Counted from the first letter of the stretch, positions 7,028 through 16,269 are shown. The stretch: DNA of 64,000 nucleotides from an uncultured Pelagibacteraceae bacterium (GCA_902560815.1 CACENP010000004.1:28192-92191); one strand, 5' to 3'. Program-made: numbers and translations. The notes: a model not told the origin generated them from the sequence alone.

Positions 7028-8976
7028 GATTTCTTACCAATCATTTCTTTAACTTTTTTTACTATATTTTTGCTTGTTAAACCAAAGTGTTCATAAATCT
7101 CTTTGTAAGGAGCACTTTTTCCAAAGCTATCTATTCCAAAAGCCTTTCCATTTTCGCCTATATATTTTTTCCAATAATCAGTTGTAGATGCTTCTATTGA
7201 AATTTTATATTTTGTTTCATTTAAAATTTTATATTTATAATCTTTTTTTTGCATATCAAATAATTCGTGGCATGGCATGGATATAACTTTTGAATAGATC
7301 TTTTCTATGGCCAATTTTTGACTAACTTCAATTGCTAATTCAACTTCAGAGCCAGTAGCCAATATAGTTAGATCAATTTCATTGTTTGTTCTTGATATTT
7401 CATAGGCACCAGCCAAACATTTGTTTTCTTTTGTAAATTCTTTTCTAATTGGATTAACTTTTTGTCTGCTCACTGCAATTATACTAGGACTCTCCTTGTT
7501 GGATAGCGTAGCAAGATCCCAACATTCAAAAGTTTCAGCAGTATCTGCAGGTCTAAAAACATTTAAATTTGGAATAGATCTTAGTCCAACTAATTGCTCA
7601 ATTGGTTGATGAGTTGGACCATCTTCCCCAAGTCCGATTGAGTCATGACTCATTACATAAATTACTCTTAGTTTCATTATTGCAGCCAATCTTATCGATG
7701 GTTTACAATAATCACTAAAGATTAAAAAAGTTCCTCCATATGGAATTAATTTACTATGTAGCGCTAATCCATTCATTATTCCACACATTGCATGTTCTCT
7801 AACTCCATAATGAATATAGTTTCCTTTAAAATTTCCAGGTTTGATTATTTGGTGATTTTTTGTTTTGGTATTATTTGAACCTGAGAGATCTGCAGAACCA
7901 CCTACTATACTAGGAATTTTTTTTGTTAAGAAGCTGATTATTTTTTCAGAAGACTTCCTAGTAGCAATAACATCAGGTTTATTAAATACATTTTGTTTTT
8001 CTTTTAGAAAATCTTTTAGAAAAGAAGATTGGCCAACTATTTTATTTTTATTTTTTTTATACCACTTTTCAGAATCTTTAATTCCTCTACTTCCAATTTT
8101 TCTCCACTCTTCTAATATTTTTTTTGGCACTTCAAAAGGGGGATGATTCCATTTTAATTTTTTTCTTACTAATTTTATTTCATCTTCACCAAGAGGACTT
8201 CCATGGGAACTTTCTTTTCCTGATTTATTAGGCGAACCAAACCCGATAATAGTTTTGCAAGATATAACAGTGGGTTTTTTTGCTTTCTGTACTTTCTTAA
8301 GTGCTTTTGATATTTGTTTTTCGTTATGACCATTAATTAAAATATAATCCCAACCATAACTTTCGAACCTTTTTTTAAAATTATCAGATACAGCAAGACT
8401 AGTAGGTCCATCAATTGATATAGAGTTATTATCAAACAACATGATTAAATTTTTTAATTTTAGATGACCAGCTAGACTTAAGGCTTCATGACTTATGCCT
8501 TCCATAAGGCAACCATCTCCAGCCAGAACATAAGTTTTATGATTTATAATATTTTTACCAATTTTTTCTTTTAAAATTTCTTCAGCAATTGCCATTCCCA
8601 CAGCATTTGCTATTCCTTGTCCTAATGGTCCAGTGGTTGTTTCTATTCCAGAATTAGGAATGTATTCTGGATGTCCTGCACAAATTGAATTTAATTTTCT
8701 AAAATTTTTTATATCTCTTAACGAAATACTGTTATATCCAGTCAAGTATAATAAAGAGTAAAGCAGCATAGAACCGTGACCAGCTGACAAAACAAATCTA
8801 TCTCTATTAAGCCAATTAGGATTTTTTGGATTAAATTTTAGAAATTTTTTGAACAATATCGTTGCCACATCTGCCATACCCATTGGCATACCAGGGTGTC
8901 CAGAGTTAGCTTTTTGCACAGCGTCCATGGATAAAAACCTAATAGCGTTGGATAAATCTTTATTATTTGCGTTCAA
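7024..8976 (-). CDS. tkt: Transketolase
   Basis: A 650-residue thiamine-diphosphate enzyme that moves two-carbon units in the non-oxidative pentose phosphate pathway. Motifs include NSGHPGMPMGMAD near 24-36, the TPP-binding GDGCLMEGISHEA near 154-166 with a distal NN, and the central-domain REHAMCGIMNG. It is the first gene of the minus-strand carbon operon (tkt-gap-pgk-fba-thiE-efp-suhB-rpmE-trcR) and diverges from the coiled-coil/zapA genes across a spacer of about 53 nt that must hold both promoters. Confidence 0.97.
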   Translation of the reverse strand: MNANNKDLSNAIRFLSMDAVQKANSGHPGMPMGMADVATILFKKFLKFNPKNPNWLNRDRFVLSAGHGSMLLYSLLYLTGYNSISLRDIKNFRKLNSICAGHPEYIPNSGIETTTGPLGQGIANAVGMAIAEEILKEKIGKNIINHKTYVLAGDGCLMEGISHEALSLAGHLKLKNLIMLFDNNSISIDGPTSLAVSDNFKKRFESYGWDYILINGHNEKQISKALKKVQKAKKPTVISCKTIIGFGSPNKSGKESSHGSPLGEDEIKLVRKKLKWNHPPFEVPKKILEEWRKIGSRGIKDSEKWYKKNKNKIVGQSSFLKDFLKEKQNVFNKPDVIATRKSSEKIISFLTKKIPSIVGGSADLSGSNNTKTKNHQIIKPGNFKGNYIHYGVREHAMCGIMNGLALHSKLIPYGGTFLIFSDYCKPSIRLAAIMKLRVIYVMSHDSIGLGEDGPTHQPIEQLVGLRSIPNLNVFRPADTAETFECWDLATLSNKESPSIIAVSRQKVNPIRKEFTKENKCLAGAYEISRTNNEIDLTILATGSEVELAIEVSQKLAIEKIYSKVISMPCHELFDMQKKDYKYKILNETKYKISIEASTTDYWKKYIGENGKAFGIDSFGKSAPYKEIYEHFGLTSKNIVKKVKEMIGKKS

Positions 8977-9029
8977 AAATATCCTTTATAGACTTGGGTG
9001 AATCAATTTATTATTATATTTATATATAT

Positions 9030-9353
9030 ATGAATTCTATACACGAAAAAGAAAAAAAACTTAATGAAGCCTTAGAAAAGTTAAACTCAATAAACCCTCT
9101 AAATTTAAATTTAAAGGAAACTATTTCAAATTTAGATCAGCAAAAAAATCAATTAGAAATTGAAAAAAAAGAATTAGAAGCAAATTATTTAGAACTTCAG
9201 CAAAATTATAATAAACTTAAGTCAAAGATAGATGATCTAAACAATCAAAAGCAAGCTGAAGTAAAAAAAGAAATAGAATTTTCAGATAAAATTGATGAAT
9301 TAAATCAGGAAACAGATAGTTTGTTAGAGGAAATAGATAAATGGCAAATGTAA
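9030..9353 (+). CDS. Small coiled-coil protein upstream of zapA
   Basis: A predicted 107-residue protein made almost entirely of charged heptad-like coiled coil (many Glu, Lys, Asn, Leu), with no signal peptide or membrane segment. I take the ATG at 9030, since the longer frame from 8967 adds a low-complexity YYYIYIY stretch inside the promoter region. Its stop overlaps the zapA start by 13 nt. Alphaproteobacteria often carry a short coiled-coil gene (DUF4164-like) just before zapA; this fits by position and length, but I do not recognise a specific motif. A link to division through ZapA is inference. Confidence 0.7.
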   Translation: MNSIHEKEKKLNEALEKLNSINPLNLNLKETISNLDQQKNQLEIEKKELEANYLELQQNYNKLKSKIDDLNNQKQAEVKKEIEFSDKIDELNQETDSLLEEIDKWQM

Positions 9354-9787
9354 ATATAAAATTTAATAATAAAGAATTTTTATTATCCTGCGAAGATGGT
9401 CAAGAAGAACATTTGGAAGAACTTTCTGTTCACCTGAATGAAAAATTTAATAAATTAAAATCATCCCTAGGAAATATTGGGGAAAATAAACTTTTATTAA
9501 TTTCAGCTATTACTACCATGGATGAGTATTTTGAAACAAAAAAAAAGATAGATCAAAAAGTAATAGAATTAAGAAATTTAACAGAAAAATTTAAAGAATT
9601 AAAATCTCTTGTATATGAGTACAAAGAAAAAAAAGAAAATGAGATAAACAATTTAAATAATGAACAAAAAAAACTTAAAAACCAGCTAGAAGATAATAAA
9701 TTAGATTATGAAAAAGCAATTGAAAAAGCAACTGTTCAAATAGAGAATTTTTTAACAAAAGTTGATCCCGAAAATCCATTACAGTAA
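9341..9787 (+). CDS. zapA: Cell division protein ZapA
   Basis: ZapA crosslinks and stabilises FtsZ filaments at the division ring. The 148-residue protein begins with the ZapA domain (ANVNIKFNNKEFLLSCEDGQEEHLEELS, then KLLLISAITTMDEYFE near residues 54-66) and ends in a long coiled coil. It is longer than the roughly 110-residue E. coli protein because of that tail. The stop is 5 nt before the next start, so there is no space for a 6S RNA gene, which in many proteobacteria lies between these two genes. Confidence 0.88.
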   Translation: MANVNIKFNNKEFLLSCEDGQEEHLEELSVHLNEKFNKLKSSLGNIGENKLLLISAITTMDEYFETKKKIDQKVIELRNLTEKFKELKSLVYEYKEKKENEINNLNNEQKKLKNQLEDNKLDYEKAIEKATVQIENFLTKVDPENPLQ

Positions 9788-9792
9788 GACCT

Positions 9793-10341
9793 GTGATAAA
9801 ATCTAAAATAAGAAAAAAACTATTATATACTAGAAAAAAACAGAATAATAAAAATATAAAATTTTCATTCTTAAAGATTTTTAAAGAAATAAGAAAAAAA
9901 ATTTCGAAAAATAAAATAATCGGAGGGTATTATCCAGTAAATTTTGAAATTGATATATTAGAAATTCTTGAAAGTTTAGAAAAAAAAGTAGGTGTTAAAT
10001 TAAGTTTACCTGTTATAAAAAAAAATAATGAGATGGATTTTTATAAATGGTCTTCAAAAAATTTATTAAAATTAAATAAATTTGGAATACCCGAGCCCGA
10101 AGAAATTAAAAAGGTTTTTCCTGATGTAATATTTGTTCCAATAGTGGCATTTGATAGTAGATTATATCGTATTGGATATGGGGGAGGATACTATGATAGG
10201 TATATTCAAAAACTCTCAAATAAAAAAAAATTATTTAAGGTAGGAATTGCTCATTCATGTCAAAAAATAAATAAAGTTCCTATTAATAAATATGACAAAA
10301 AATTAGATATAATTATTACAGAAAAATATATTTTAAGATGA
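9793..10341 (+). CDS. 5-formyltetrahydrofolate cyclo-ligase
   Basis: The enzyme converts 5-formyl-THF to 5,10-methenyl-THF using ATP (ygfA/fau family). The 182-residue protein has the family's GGYYPVNFEIDI segment near 40-51, VPIVAFD near 117-123 and the signature RIGYGGGYYDRYI near 127-139. Start is GTG at 9793; no ATG is available before conserved sequence. The gene order zapA-cyclo-ligase is conserved in proteobacteria. It overlaps the next gene by 4 nt. Confidence 0.93.
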   Translation: MIKSKIRKKLLYTRKKQNNKNIKFSFLKIFKEIRKKISKNKIIGGYYPVNFEIDILEILESLEKKVGVKLSLPVIKKNNEMDFYKWSSKNLLKLNKFGIPEPEEIKKVFPDVIFVPIVAFDSRLYRIGYGGGYYDRYIQKLSNKKKLFKVGIAHSCQKINKVPINKYDKKLDIIITEKYILR

Positions 10342-11141
10342 GAATTTTTTTTTTAGGTGATATTGTTGGTAAATCTGGAAGATTGGCTGTTGTTAAAAAT
10401 TTAAAAGACATTTTAAAAAAAAAAAAAATTGATTTTGTTATAGTTAATGGCGAAAATGCTGCAGACCAAGGAGTGGGTATTACTGAGGAAATTTCAAATG
10501 ATTTATTTAATTCAGGGGTAGATGTAATTACAACTGGAAATCATGTATGGGATCAAAAAGAAACTGCAAATCATATAGAAAGAGAAACAAGACTTTTAAG
10601 ACCTGAAAACATATCAAATAATTCTCCAGGAAAAGGATTTGGAATTTATCAATCAAAAAATGGATTTAAAGTCGGTGTCTTAAATTTAATGGGAAACGTC
10701 TTTATGAAAAAATGTGATGATGTTTTTAAAACAGCAGAAATATTTAAAAATAAATATAAACTTAAAGAAGATTACGATTTTTTAGTTGTGGATTTTCACG
10801 GGGAGATAACAAGTGAAAAAATGGCAATGGGACATTTTTTTGACGGGAGAGCAACTTTAGTAGTTGGAACACATACACACGTTCCAACAAATGACATTAG
10901 AATCTTAATTAGCGGTACAGCTTATCAAACAGATGCTGGAATGTGTGGTGATTATGACTCAGTAATTGGAATGAATAAGGAAAATTCTTTAAATCGTTTT
11001 TTAAAAAAAGATTCAAAAAAACATTACCCCGCTGAGGGTGAGGCGACATTATCTGGACTTATTGTTGAATGTGATACTTCAAATGGTCTGGCTAATAAAG
11101 TAGAGCCATATATATACGGTGGAGAATTAAGAAGTAAATAA
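10338..11141 (+). CDS. YmdB-like metallophosphoesterase (TIGR00282 family)
   Basis: A 267-residue protein of the calcineurin-like phosphoesterase family. Metal-binding motifs appear in order: GDIVGKSGR at 7-15, NGENAADQGVGIT near 38-50, GNHVWD near 68-73, FHGE near 153-156 and GTHTHVPT near 179-186. Bacillus YmdB is a cyclic-nucleotide phosphodiesterase; the substrate in alphaproteobacteria is not settled. An in-frame run of 14 A residues at 10415-10428 encodes a lysine stretch (ILKKKK) and is a likely slippage site. It lies between the cyclo-ligase and yebC. Confidence 0.9.
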   Translation: MRIFFLGDIVGKSGRLAVVKNLKDILKKKKIDFVIVNGENAADQGVGITEEISNDLFNSGVDVITTGNHVWDQKETANHIERETRLLRPENISNNSPGKGFGIYQSKNGFKVGVLNLMGNVFMKKCDDVFKTAEIFKNKYKLKEDYDFLVVDFHGEITSEKMAMGHFFDGRATLVVGTHTHVPTNDIRILISGTAYQTDAGMCGDYDSVIGMNKENSLNRFLKKDSKKHYPAEGEATLSGLIVECDTSNGLANKVEPYIYGGELRSK

Positions 11142-11149
11142 TAATTATT

Positions 11150-11866
11150 ATGGCAGGACATTCTCATTGGGCTGGAATAAAACATAAAAAAGGAAAAGCA
11201 GATAAAGCGCGTTCAAATCTTTTTTCTAAACTTTCTAGAGAAATTACTGTTGCAGCAAAATTAGGAGATAAAAATCCAGACATGAATGCGAGATTAAGAT
11301 CGGCAATTCAATCTGCAAGATCTTCAAATATGCCCAAAGATAATATTCAAAGAGCAATAGAAAAATCTGAAAATAGTACTGACTCAAATTATGAAAATAT
11401 TAGATACGAAGGTTTTGGACCAAAAAAAATTGCAGTAATTGTGGAAACTTTAACTAATAACAAAAATAGAACAGCGTCAAATTTAAGAACAATTTTTCAA
11501 AAAAATGGAGGAAACTTGGGAACCAAAGGATCAGCTTCTCATAACTTTCAACAGTTAGGAGTAATTAAAATTGAAAAATCAGAGGCTTCGGAGGAAAAAG
11601 TGCTAGAATTAACAATTGATTCAGGTGCAAATGAATGTTTTTCAAATGAGTATTTTCATGAGATTCAGTGCGATAAAAGTGAAATATACAATGTAAAAAA
11701 AAAATTGGAGAAAAATATCAATAATTTTTTATCTACCGAAATTGAATGGATTCCTTTAAATAAAACAGAGGTATCTTCTGTAGAAAAAGAAGAAATAATA
11801 AATTTTTTAGGAATATTAGATGAAGATGATGATGTACAAAATATTTATACAAATGCAAAATTATAA
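11150..11866 (+). CDS. yebC: YebC/PmpR family translation or transcription factor
   Basis: A 238-residue YebC-type protein with the diagnostic N-terminus AGHSHWAGIKHKKGKADKAR and the internal YEGFGP, GGNLG and GSASHNF segments. The family was first described as DNA-binding regulators and more recently as helping ribosomes at difficult sequences. In many proteobacteria it precedes ruvC, as here (9-nt spacer). The C-terminal end is acidic (DEDDD). Confidence 0.95.
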   Translation: MAGHSHWAGIKHKKGKADKARSNLFSKLSREITVAAKLGDKNPDMNARLRSAIQSARSSNMPKDNIQRAIEKSENSTDSNYENIRYEGFGPKKIAVIVETLTNNKNRTASNLRTIFQKNGGNLGTKGSASHNFQQLGVIKIEKSEASEEKVLELTIDSGANECFSNEYFHEIQCDKSEIYNVKKKLEKNINNFLSTEIEWIPLNKTEVSSVEKEEIINFLGILDEDDDVQNIYTNAKL

Positions 11867-11875
11867 ATAAAACAA

Positions 11876-12370
11876 ATGTTAATTATAGGTATAGATCCAG
11901 GAATTTCAGGAGCAATTTGTTTTTTTGAAAATGGGCAAGTGAAAGAAATTATTAATATGCCTGTTATGGCAGATGGAAAAAAAAATAAAAGACAAATTAA
12001 TGGTCCTCAAACTTATAATGAAATTTTAAGAAGAATTAAAAACTATCCAAAAAAAGATATAACTGTAGTAATTGAACAAGTTTCAGCAATGCCAGGACAA
12101 GGAGTTACAAGCATGTTTAATTTTGGTCAATCTTTTGGAGTTATAAAAGGAATATGTTCAGCGATGCAATTATCGATTTTTTTTATTAGACCAGCAAAAT
12201 GGAAAAAATATTTTGGCTTAATTAAAACAGAAAAAGACGCCAGCAGAACTAAAGTTATTGAAATTTTTCCATATATATCATCTGAACTTTCAAGAAAAAA
12301 AGATTCAAACAAAGCTGATGCTGTACTAATTGCTAGTTTTTTTTATAATACCTTTAATAAATCAGATTAA
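11876..12370 (+). CDS. RuvC-like Holliday junction resolvase, atypical (phage-type)
   Basis: A 164-residue RNase H-fold nuclease. The first catalytic Asp is at residue 7 in IIGIDPG, a Glu lies in VVIEQV near 64, and a C-terminal ADAVLIASFF holds the last acidic residue. The middle, IEQVSAMPGQGVTSMFNFGQSFGV followed by RPAKWKKYFGL and KDASR, resembles the RuvC-like proteins commonly seen in phage and metagenomic sequences more than cellular RuvC, whose region reads roughly IEQVF...A..LGQARG. It fills the place of ruvC after yebC, but ruvA, ruvB and ybgC, which often follow, are missing and tolQ comes next. Function as a resolvase is likely from the fold; partners are unknown. Confidence 0.8.
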   Translation: MLIIGIDPGISGAICFFENGQVKEIINMPVMADGKKNKRQINGPQTYNEILRRIKNYPKKDITVVIEQVSAMPGQGVTSMFNFGQSFGVIKGICSAMQLSIFFIRPAKWKKYFGLIKTEKDASRTKVIEIFPYISSELSRKKDSNKADAVLIASFFYNTFNKSD

Positions 12371-12407
12371 TTAAGTATTTTTTTAGGACAAATTGATGAC
12401 ACATTTT

Positions 12408-12422
12408 AGTGTGAAACACACT
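12408..12422 (+). promoter_or_regulatory. Small hairpin just before the tolQ start
   Basis: AGTGTG and CACACT form a perfect 6-bp stem with loop AAA, ending 2 nt before the tolQ ATG and covering the place where a ribosome site would lie. No T-tract follows, so it is not a terminator. It could modulate tolQ translation; this is inference. Confidence 0.4.
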
Positions 12423-12424
12423 TA

Positions 12425-13099
12425 ATGGAAGCTGATATAACATCCCAAGCAGTTGGTCTTGCTAGCAATGCTGATTTTTCAATTATTAATTTATTTATAA
12501 GAGCAGATGTAATTGTTAAATCAGTAATTATAATTTTAATTGCATCTTCTATATATTCTTGGGCTTTAATCATAGAGAAGTATAGACTATTTAAAAAAAT
12601 TAATAAAACCTCTGAAGAGTTTGAAAACAAGTTTTGGAAATCAAGATCAGCCGAATCTTTTTATAATAACTTGCCACAAAATATTGAAGATCCAATGGCA
12701 AATGTATTTAAAGATACTATGCAGGTTATAGTTAAGTCAAAATCAAAATCAAATTTGTCAAATCGTTTAGAAAGTATGCTGGAGGTCAGCATTGAAAAAC
12801 AAATGAATACTATTGAAAAAAGTTTTACCTTTTTGGCCACTGTTGGTTCCACAGCTCCTTTTATTGGATTATTTGGAACAGTTTGGGGAATTATGAATTC
12901 TTTTCAATCTATTGCTATTTCAAGAAATACAAGTTTAGCAATAGTTGCTCCAGGTATAGCAGAAGCTTTATTTGCTACTGCTCTTGGACTATTAGCAGCA
13001 ATTCCTGCAGTTGTTGCTTACAATAAATTTAGCAGCGACTCAAAAAAATATTCTCAAAAATTAGAATCTTTTTCAAAGAGATTTATATCAATAATTTAA
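12425..13099 (+). CDS. tolQ: Tol-Pal system proton channel protein TolQ
   Basis: A 224-residue MotA/TolQ/ExbB family inner-membrane protein. The first membrane segment is near residues 34-50 (VKSVIIILIASSIYSWALI). The conserved pair around residues 137-190 includes FLATVGSTAPFIGLFGTVWGIMNSF and PGIAEALFATALGLLAAIPAVVAYN. With TolR it forms the proton channel that drives TolA and outer-membrane constriction at division. It heads the tolQRAB-pal cluster; the thioesterase gene ybgC, often first in this cluster, is absent. Confidence 0.96.
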   Translation: MEADITSQAVGLASNADFSIINLFIRADVIVKSVIIILIASSIYSWALIIEKYRLFKKINKTSEEFENKFWKSRSAESFYNNLPQNIEDPMANVFKDTMQVIVKSKSKSNLSNRLESMLEVSIEKQMNTIEKSFTFLATVGSTAPFIGLFGTVWGIMNSFQSIAISRNTSLAIVAPGIAEALFATALGLLAAIPAVVAYNKFSSDSKKYSQKLESFSKRFISII

Positions 13100-13102
13100 A
13101 TA

Positions 13103-13519
13103 ATGACATTTAAACTAAAAAGTTCATCAAGAGAACCAATGAGTGAAATAAATGTAACTCCATTTGTTGATGTAATGTTAGTTTTGTTAATTATCTTTAT
13201 GGTTACAGCTCCTTTGCTTACAGTTGGAGTTCAAGTTGATTTACCAGAAAGTTCAGCAGACTCTTTACCCGAAGAACAAGAACCTCTTACACTCACTATT
13301 AATTCAAAAGGAGAAATTTTTATTCAAGAGTCAAAAGTAGAATACGATAAAATTATTGCAAAAATTTTAGCGGTTTCTAAAAATAGAACCGATACTAGAA
13401 TTTATGTAAGGGGAGATAAAACAATTAATTATGGAAGAGTTTTGGAAATCATGGGAATGTTATCAGGTTCAGGCTTTACTAAAGTAGCTCTTATTTCCGA
13501 ACCTTATAAAGAGAGATAA
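13103..13519 (+). CDS. tolR: Tol-Pal system protein TolR
   Basis: A 138-residue ExbD/TolR protein with one N-terminal membrane segment. The segment FVDVMLVLLIIFMVTAPLL carries the conserved channel Asp at residue 23, preceded by SEINVTPF. The periplasmic domain ends in the usual short beta region. It lies 3 nt after tolQ and 2 nt before tolA, so the genes are almost certainly cotranscribed. Confidence 0.96.
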   Translation: MTFKLKSSSREPMSEINVTPFVDVMLVLLIIFMVTAPLLTVGVQVDLPESSADSLPEEQEPLTLTINSKGEIFIQESKVEYDKIIAKILAVSKNRTDTRIYVRGDKTINYGRVLEIMGMLSGSGFTKVALISEPYKER

Positions 13520-13521
13520 GT

Positions 13522-14331
13522 GTGTACAAAAATATTGCAATCTCATCAAGTTTACATCTGATGTTAATATTTATCGCAACATTAAGTCTTCCTTTTCTCG
13601 CAAAAAAACCAATTGAATTACCTCCCATCATTTCAGTTGAGTTAATACAAATAACTGACCAAACAAATATTCCATTTGCTCCTAAAGCAAAAAAAATAAT
13701 TGAAGAAGTAAAGAAAAAACAGGAGAAGCTAGTTTCTGAACAAGCTCCTCCAAAAAAAATAAAAAAAGAAAAACCAGATTCAATTCCTCTACCTAATCAA
13801 AAAGAGGAAAAAGTAAAAAAAGTTGAAGAAAAAAAGCAAAATCCCGAAAAAATTGATGATGAAATAAAACAAGTTTCTGAATTTGAGAAAGATGAAATGT
13901 TTGACCCAAATACAATCGCAGCATTAATTGATAAATCAAAAGAAGATTTAGCAGAAACAACTAAAAAACTTGATAAAGTAAGCCAATCCCAAGATCCAAG
14001 CATGAATTTATCAGGGTTAACTTTAAATGAAGAAGACGCTTTAAAAGCTCAAATTTTTGGTTGTTGGAGCATACCTTTAGGTTTACCATATAATGAAAAT
14101 TTACTTGTAAGAATAAAGTTAAAATTAAAACCAGATGGATCAGTGATTAAAACAGAAATTTTAGACCACACTAGAATGAATAAACCTGGACAAGCTTTTT
14201 ATAAAGTTTTGGCCGAAAGTGCACTAAGAGCAATACAACTATGTCAACCTTTAAGAGTACCTACAACTGGATACGAAAGATGGAAAGATTTACAATTAAA
14301 TTTTGATGCAAGGGAGATGTTAGAAGGATGA
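13522..14331 (+). CDS. tolA: Tol-Pal system protein TolA
   Basis: TolA spans the periplasm, linking TolQR to TolB and Pal. The 269-residue protein has one N-terminal membrane anchor (about residues 5-25), a long Lys/Glu-rich helical domain (about 50-160) and a C-terminal globular domain starting near [11 protein letters not shown]. The start is GTG at 13522. The helical domain is much shorter than in E. coli TolA (421 residues), as often seen in alphaproteobacteria. The stop overlaps the tolB start. Confidence 0.93.
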   Translation: MYKNIAISSSLHLMLIFIATLSLPFLAKKPIELPPIISVELIQITDQTNIPFAPKAKKIIEEVKKKQEKLVSEQAPPKKIKKEKPDSIPLPNQKEEKVKKVEEKKQNPEKIDDEIKQVSEFEKDEMFDPNTIAALIDKSKEDLAETTKKLDKVSQSQDPSMNLSGLTLNEEDALKAQIFGCWSIPLGLPYNENLLVRIKLKLKPDGSVIKTEILDHTRMNKPGQAFYKVLAESALRAIQLCQPLRVPTTGYERWKDLQLNFDAREMLEG

Positions 14332-15674
14332 TAAACAAAAAATTATTATTAATAATATTATTAATTTTTTTTCCATTTAAGTCTTTAGCATTAATTGAAA
14401 TAGATATAACAAGAGGTAATTTAAATCCCTTGCCATTAGCAGTATCATCTTTAGCATCGACCAAAAGTGACAAGGAAAAACTAAAAAAAGATTTAAATAT
14501 AAATGATCTTGGTTTGGAAATTTCGAAAATTGTAGAAAATAACTTAAAAAAATCAGGTTTATTTAATCCCTTAGACAAAGAAGCCTTTTTACAAAAACCA
14601 GATATCGCACATTTAAAACCAAGATTTGAGGATTGGGCTTTAATTAAAGCACAAGCTTTAATTACTGGAAAAGTAAACCTTGAAGACGATAAACTTAGAG
14701 TAGAATTTAGACTATGGGATGTTTTAGCTGGAAAAGAAATCTTAGCGCTAGCTTTTACAACTGTACCTAAAAACTGGAGAAGAGTTGGTCATATTATTTC
14801 AGATAAAGTTTACGAGAGATTAACTGGTGAAAAAGGTTATTTTGATACAAGAATTATTTATGTTGCTGAAGAAGGTCCAAAAACTCAAAGAGTAAAAAAA
14901 TTAGCAATAATGGATCAAGATGGCTTTAATACAAAATATTTAACCTTAGGAAATGAATTAGTTTTAACACCTAGATTTAACCCAACAAATCAAATGGTTA
15001 CTTATTTATCTTACTTTAAAAATTTACCTAGAGTTTATTTGTTAGATATTGAAACTGGAATACAAGAAGTAGTTGGTGATTTTGCTGGAATGACTTTTGC
15101 ACCTAGATTTTCACCAGATGGTAAAAAAATAATTATGAGTTTTGCTAAGGACGGAAATTCAGATATCTATACAATGAATTTAGAAAGTAGAATTGTAGAA
15201 AAAATTACAAACCATCCTTCCATAGATACATCCCCCTCATATTCTCCAGACGGTAAATATATCGCTTTTAATTCAGATAGAAGCGGCTACCAACAAATTT
15301 ACATTATGGAAAGTAATGGAAAAAATGTAAAAAGAATTTCTTTTGGAAATGGCTTATACGGTACACCTGTATGGTCACCAAGAGGAGATTTAATAGCATT
15401 TACAAAACTTCATAAGGGAAAGTTTTATATAGGTGTAATGAGAACAGATGGCAAAGGTGAGAGACTGTTAACAGAAAATTTTTACCAAGAAGCTCCCTCA
15501 TGGTCGCCAAATGGAAGAGTTCTAATATTTTACAGAGAAACAAAAACTGATAGTAAGGGAGAAGGCTTTTCAGCTAAACTCTGGTCTATTGATTTAACAG
15601 GATATAATGAAAGACTTGTAGAGACCGAAACTGACGCTTCTGACCCATCTTGGTCGTCTTTATTAAGCAATTAG
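14328..15674 (+). CDS. tolB: Tol-Pal system beta-propeller protein TolB
   Basis: A periplasmic 448-residue protein. The N-terminus is a signal peptide (hydrophobic [16 protein letters not shown], cleavage probably after SLA near residue 21). An N-terminal domain follows, then a six-bladed beta-propeller with repeated F/Y-S-P-D-G motifs: [31 protein letters not shown] and [11 protein letters not shown]. TolB connects TolA and Pal. The gene overlaps tolA by 4 nt; pal follows after a 90-nt spacer with its own promoter-like sites. Confidence 0.96.
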   Translation: MINKKLLLIILLIFFPFKSLALIEIDITRGNLNPLPLAVSSLASTKSDKEKLKKDLNINDLGLEISKIVENNLKKSGLFNPLDKEAFLQKPDIAHLKPRFEDWALIKAQALITGKVNLEDDKLRVEFRLWDVLAGKEILALAFTTVPKNWRRVGHIISDKVYERLTGEKGYFDTRIIYVAEEGPKTQRVKKLAIMDQDGFNTKYLTLGNELVLTPRFNPTNQMVTYLSYFKNLPRVYLLDIETGIQEVVGDFAGMTFAPRFSPDGKKIIMSFAKDGNSDIYTMNLESRIVEKITNHPSIDTSPSYSPDGKYIAFNSDRSGYQQIYIMESNGKNVKRISFGNGLYGTPVWSPRGDLIAFTKLHKGKFYIGVMRTDGKGERLLTENFYQEAPSWSPNGRVLIFYRETKTDSKGEGFSAKLWSIDLTGYNERLVETETDASDPSWSSLLSN

Positions 15675-15695
15675 TACTTTTTTTAATAAAATATA

Positions 15696-15724
15696 TTGAT
15701 TTTTAGGCTTGTAAGATCTATCTA
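15696..15724 (+). promoter_or_regulatory. Putative sigma70-type promoter of pal
   Basis: A -35-like TTGATT (15696-15701) and -10-like TATCTA (15719-15724) are separated by 17 nt. A strong Shine-Dalgarno AAGGAG at 15754-15759 lies 5 nt before the pal ATG. Together they suggest that pal, an abundant lipoprotein, is made at higher levels than the tolQRAB proteins. The call is by eye. Confidence 0.4.
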
Positions 15725-15764
15725 GTTGTGAAAAAGTTATAAAAAACAGATTTAAGGAGCAGGA

Positions 15765-16250
15765 ATGAATTTAGGGAAAATTTATAAAAACATTTTTTTG
15801 GTTATTTTTTTAGGTTTTGTTTTATCGGCTTGTGCCACACAAACAGCTCAAAAAATAGATTCACAAATTCAAGGTGATGTATATACAGGAACTGATACAG
15901 TTGAGTACTTAGCTGACGGTGTTCCTGACAGAGTTTTCTTTGCAACAAATGAATCAGTTCTAACAACTGCTTCTAGAGAAACTTTACGAAAACAAGCATC
16001 TTGGTTAAGAAAAAATTCTGAAATAACTGTTGTATTAGAGGGACATGCTGACGAGAGAGGAACACGAGAATATAACTTGGCATTAGGAGAAAGAAGAGCT
16101 AATGCTGCAAAAGATTATTTAATGACTTATGGAATTTCATCAAGCAGAATTTCTGTAATCAGCTATGGAAAAGAAAGACCTGTGGACTCAGGATCTAATC
16201 CTTTAGCATGGTCAAAAAATAGAAGGTCAGTTACAGTTAAAGCGAACTAA
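15765..16250 (+). CDS. pal: Peptidoglycan-associated lipoprotein Pal
   Basis: A 161-residue outer-membrane lipoprotein. The N-terminus is a lipoprotein signal with lipobox LSAC and the lipidated Cys at residue 23. The C-terminal OmpA-like domain binds peptidoglycan and shows VVLEGHADERGTREYNLALGERRA near residues 90-113. It anchors the outer membrane at the septum together with TolB. A strong terminator directly follows. Confidence 0.97.
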   Translation: MNLGKIYKNIFLVIFLGFVLSACATQTAQKIDSQIQGDVYTGTDTVEYLADGVPDRVFFATNESVLTTASRETLRKQASWLRKNSEITVVLEGHADERGTREYNLALGERRANAAKDYLMTYGISSSRISVISYGKERPVDSGSNPLAWSKNRRSVTVKAN

Positions 16251-16269
16251 TAAATATTAATAAAAAATT

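Noticed and set aside
12406..12630. A 74-codon minus-strand frame across the tolQ start.
   Set aside because: It is antisense to tolQ and has no supporting signal.
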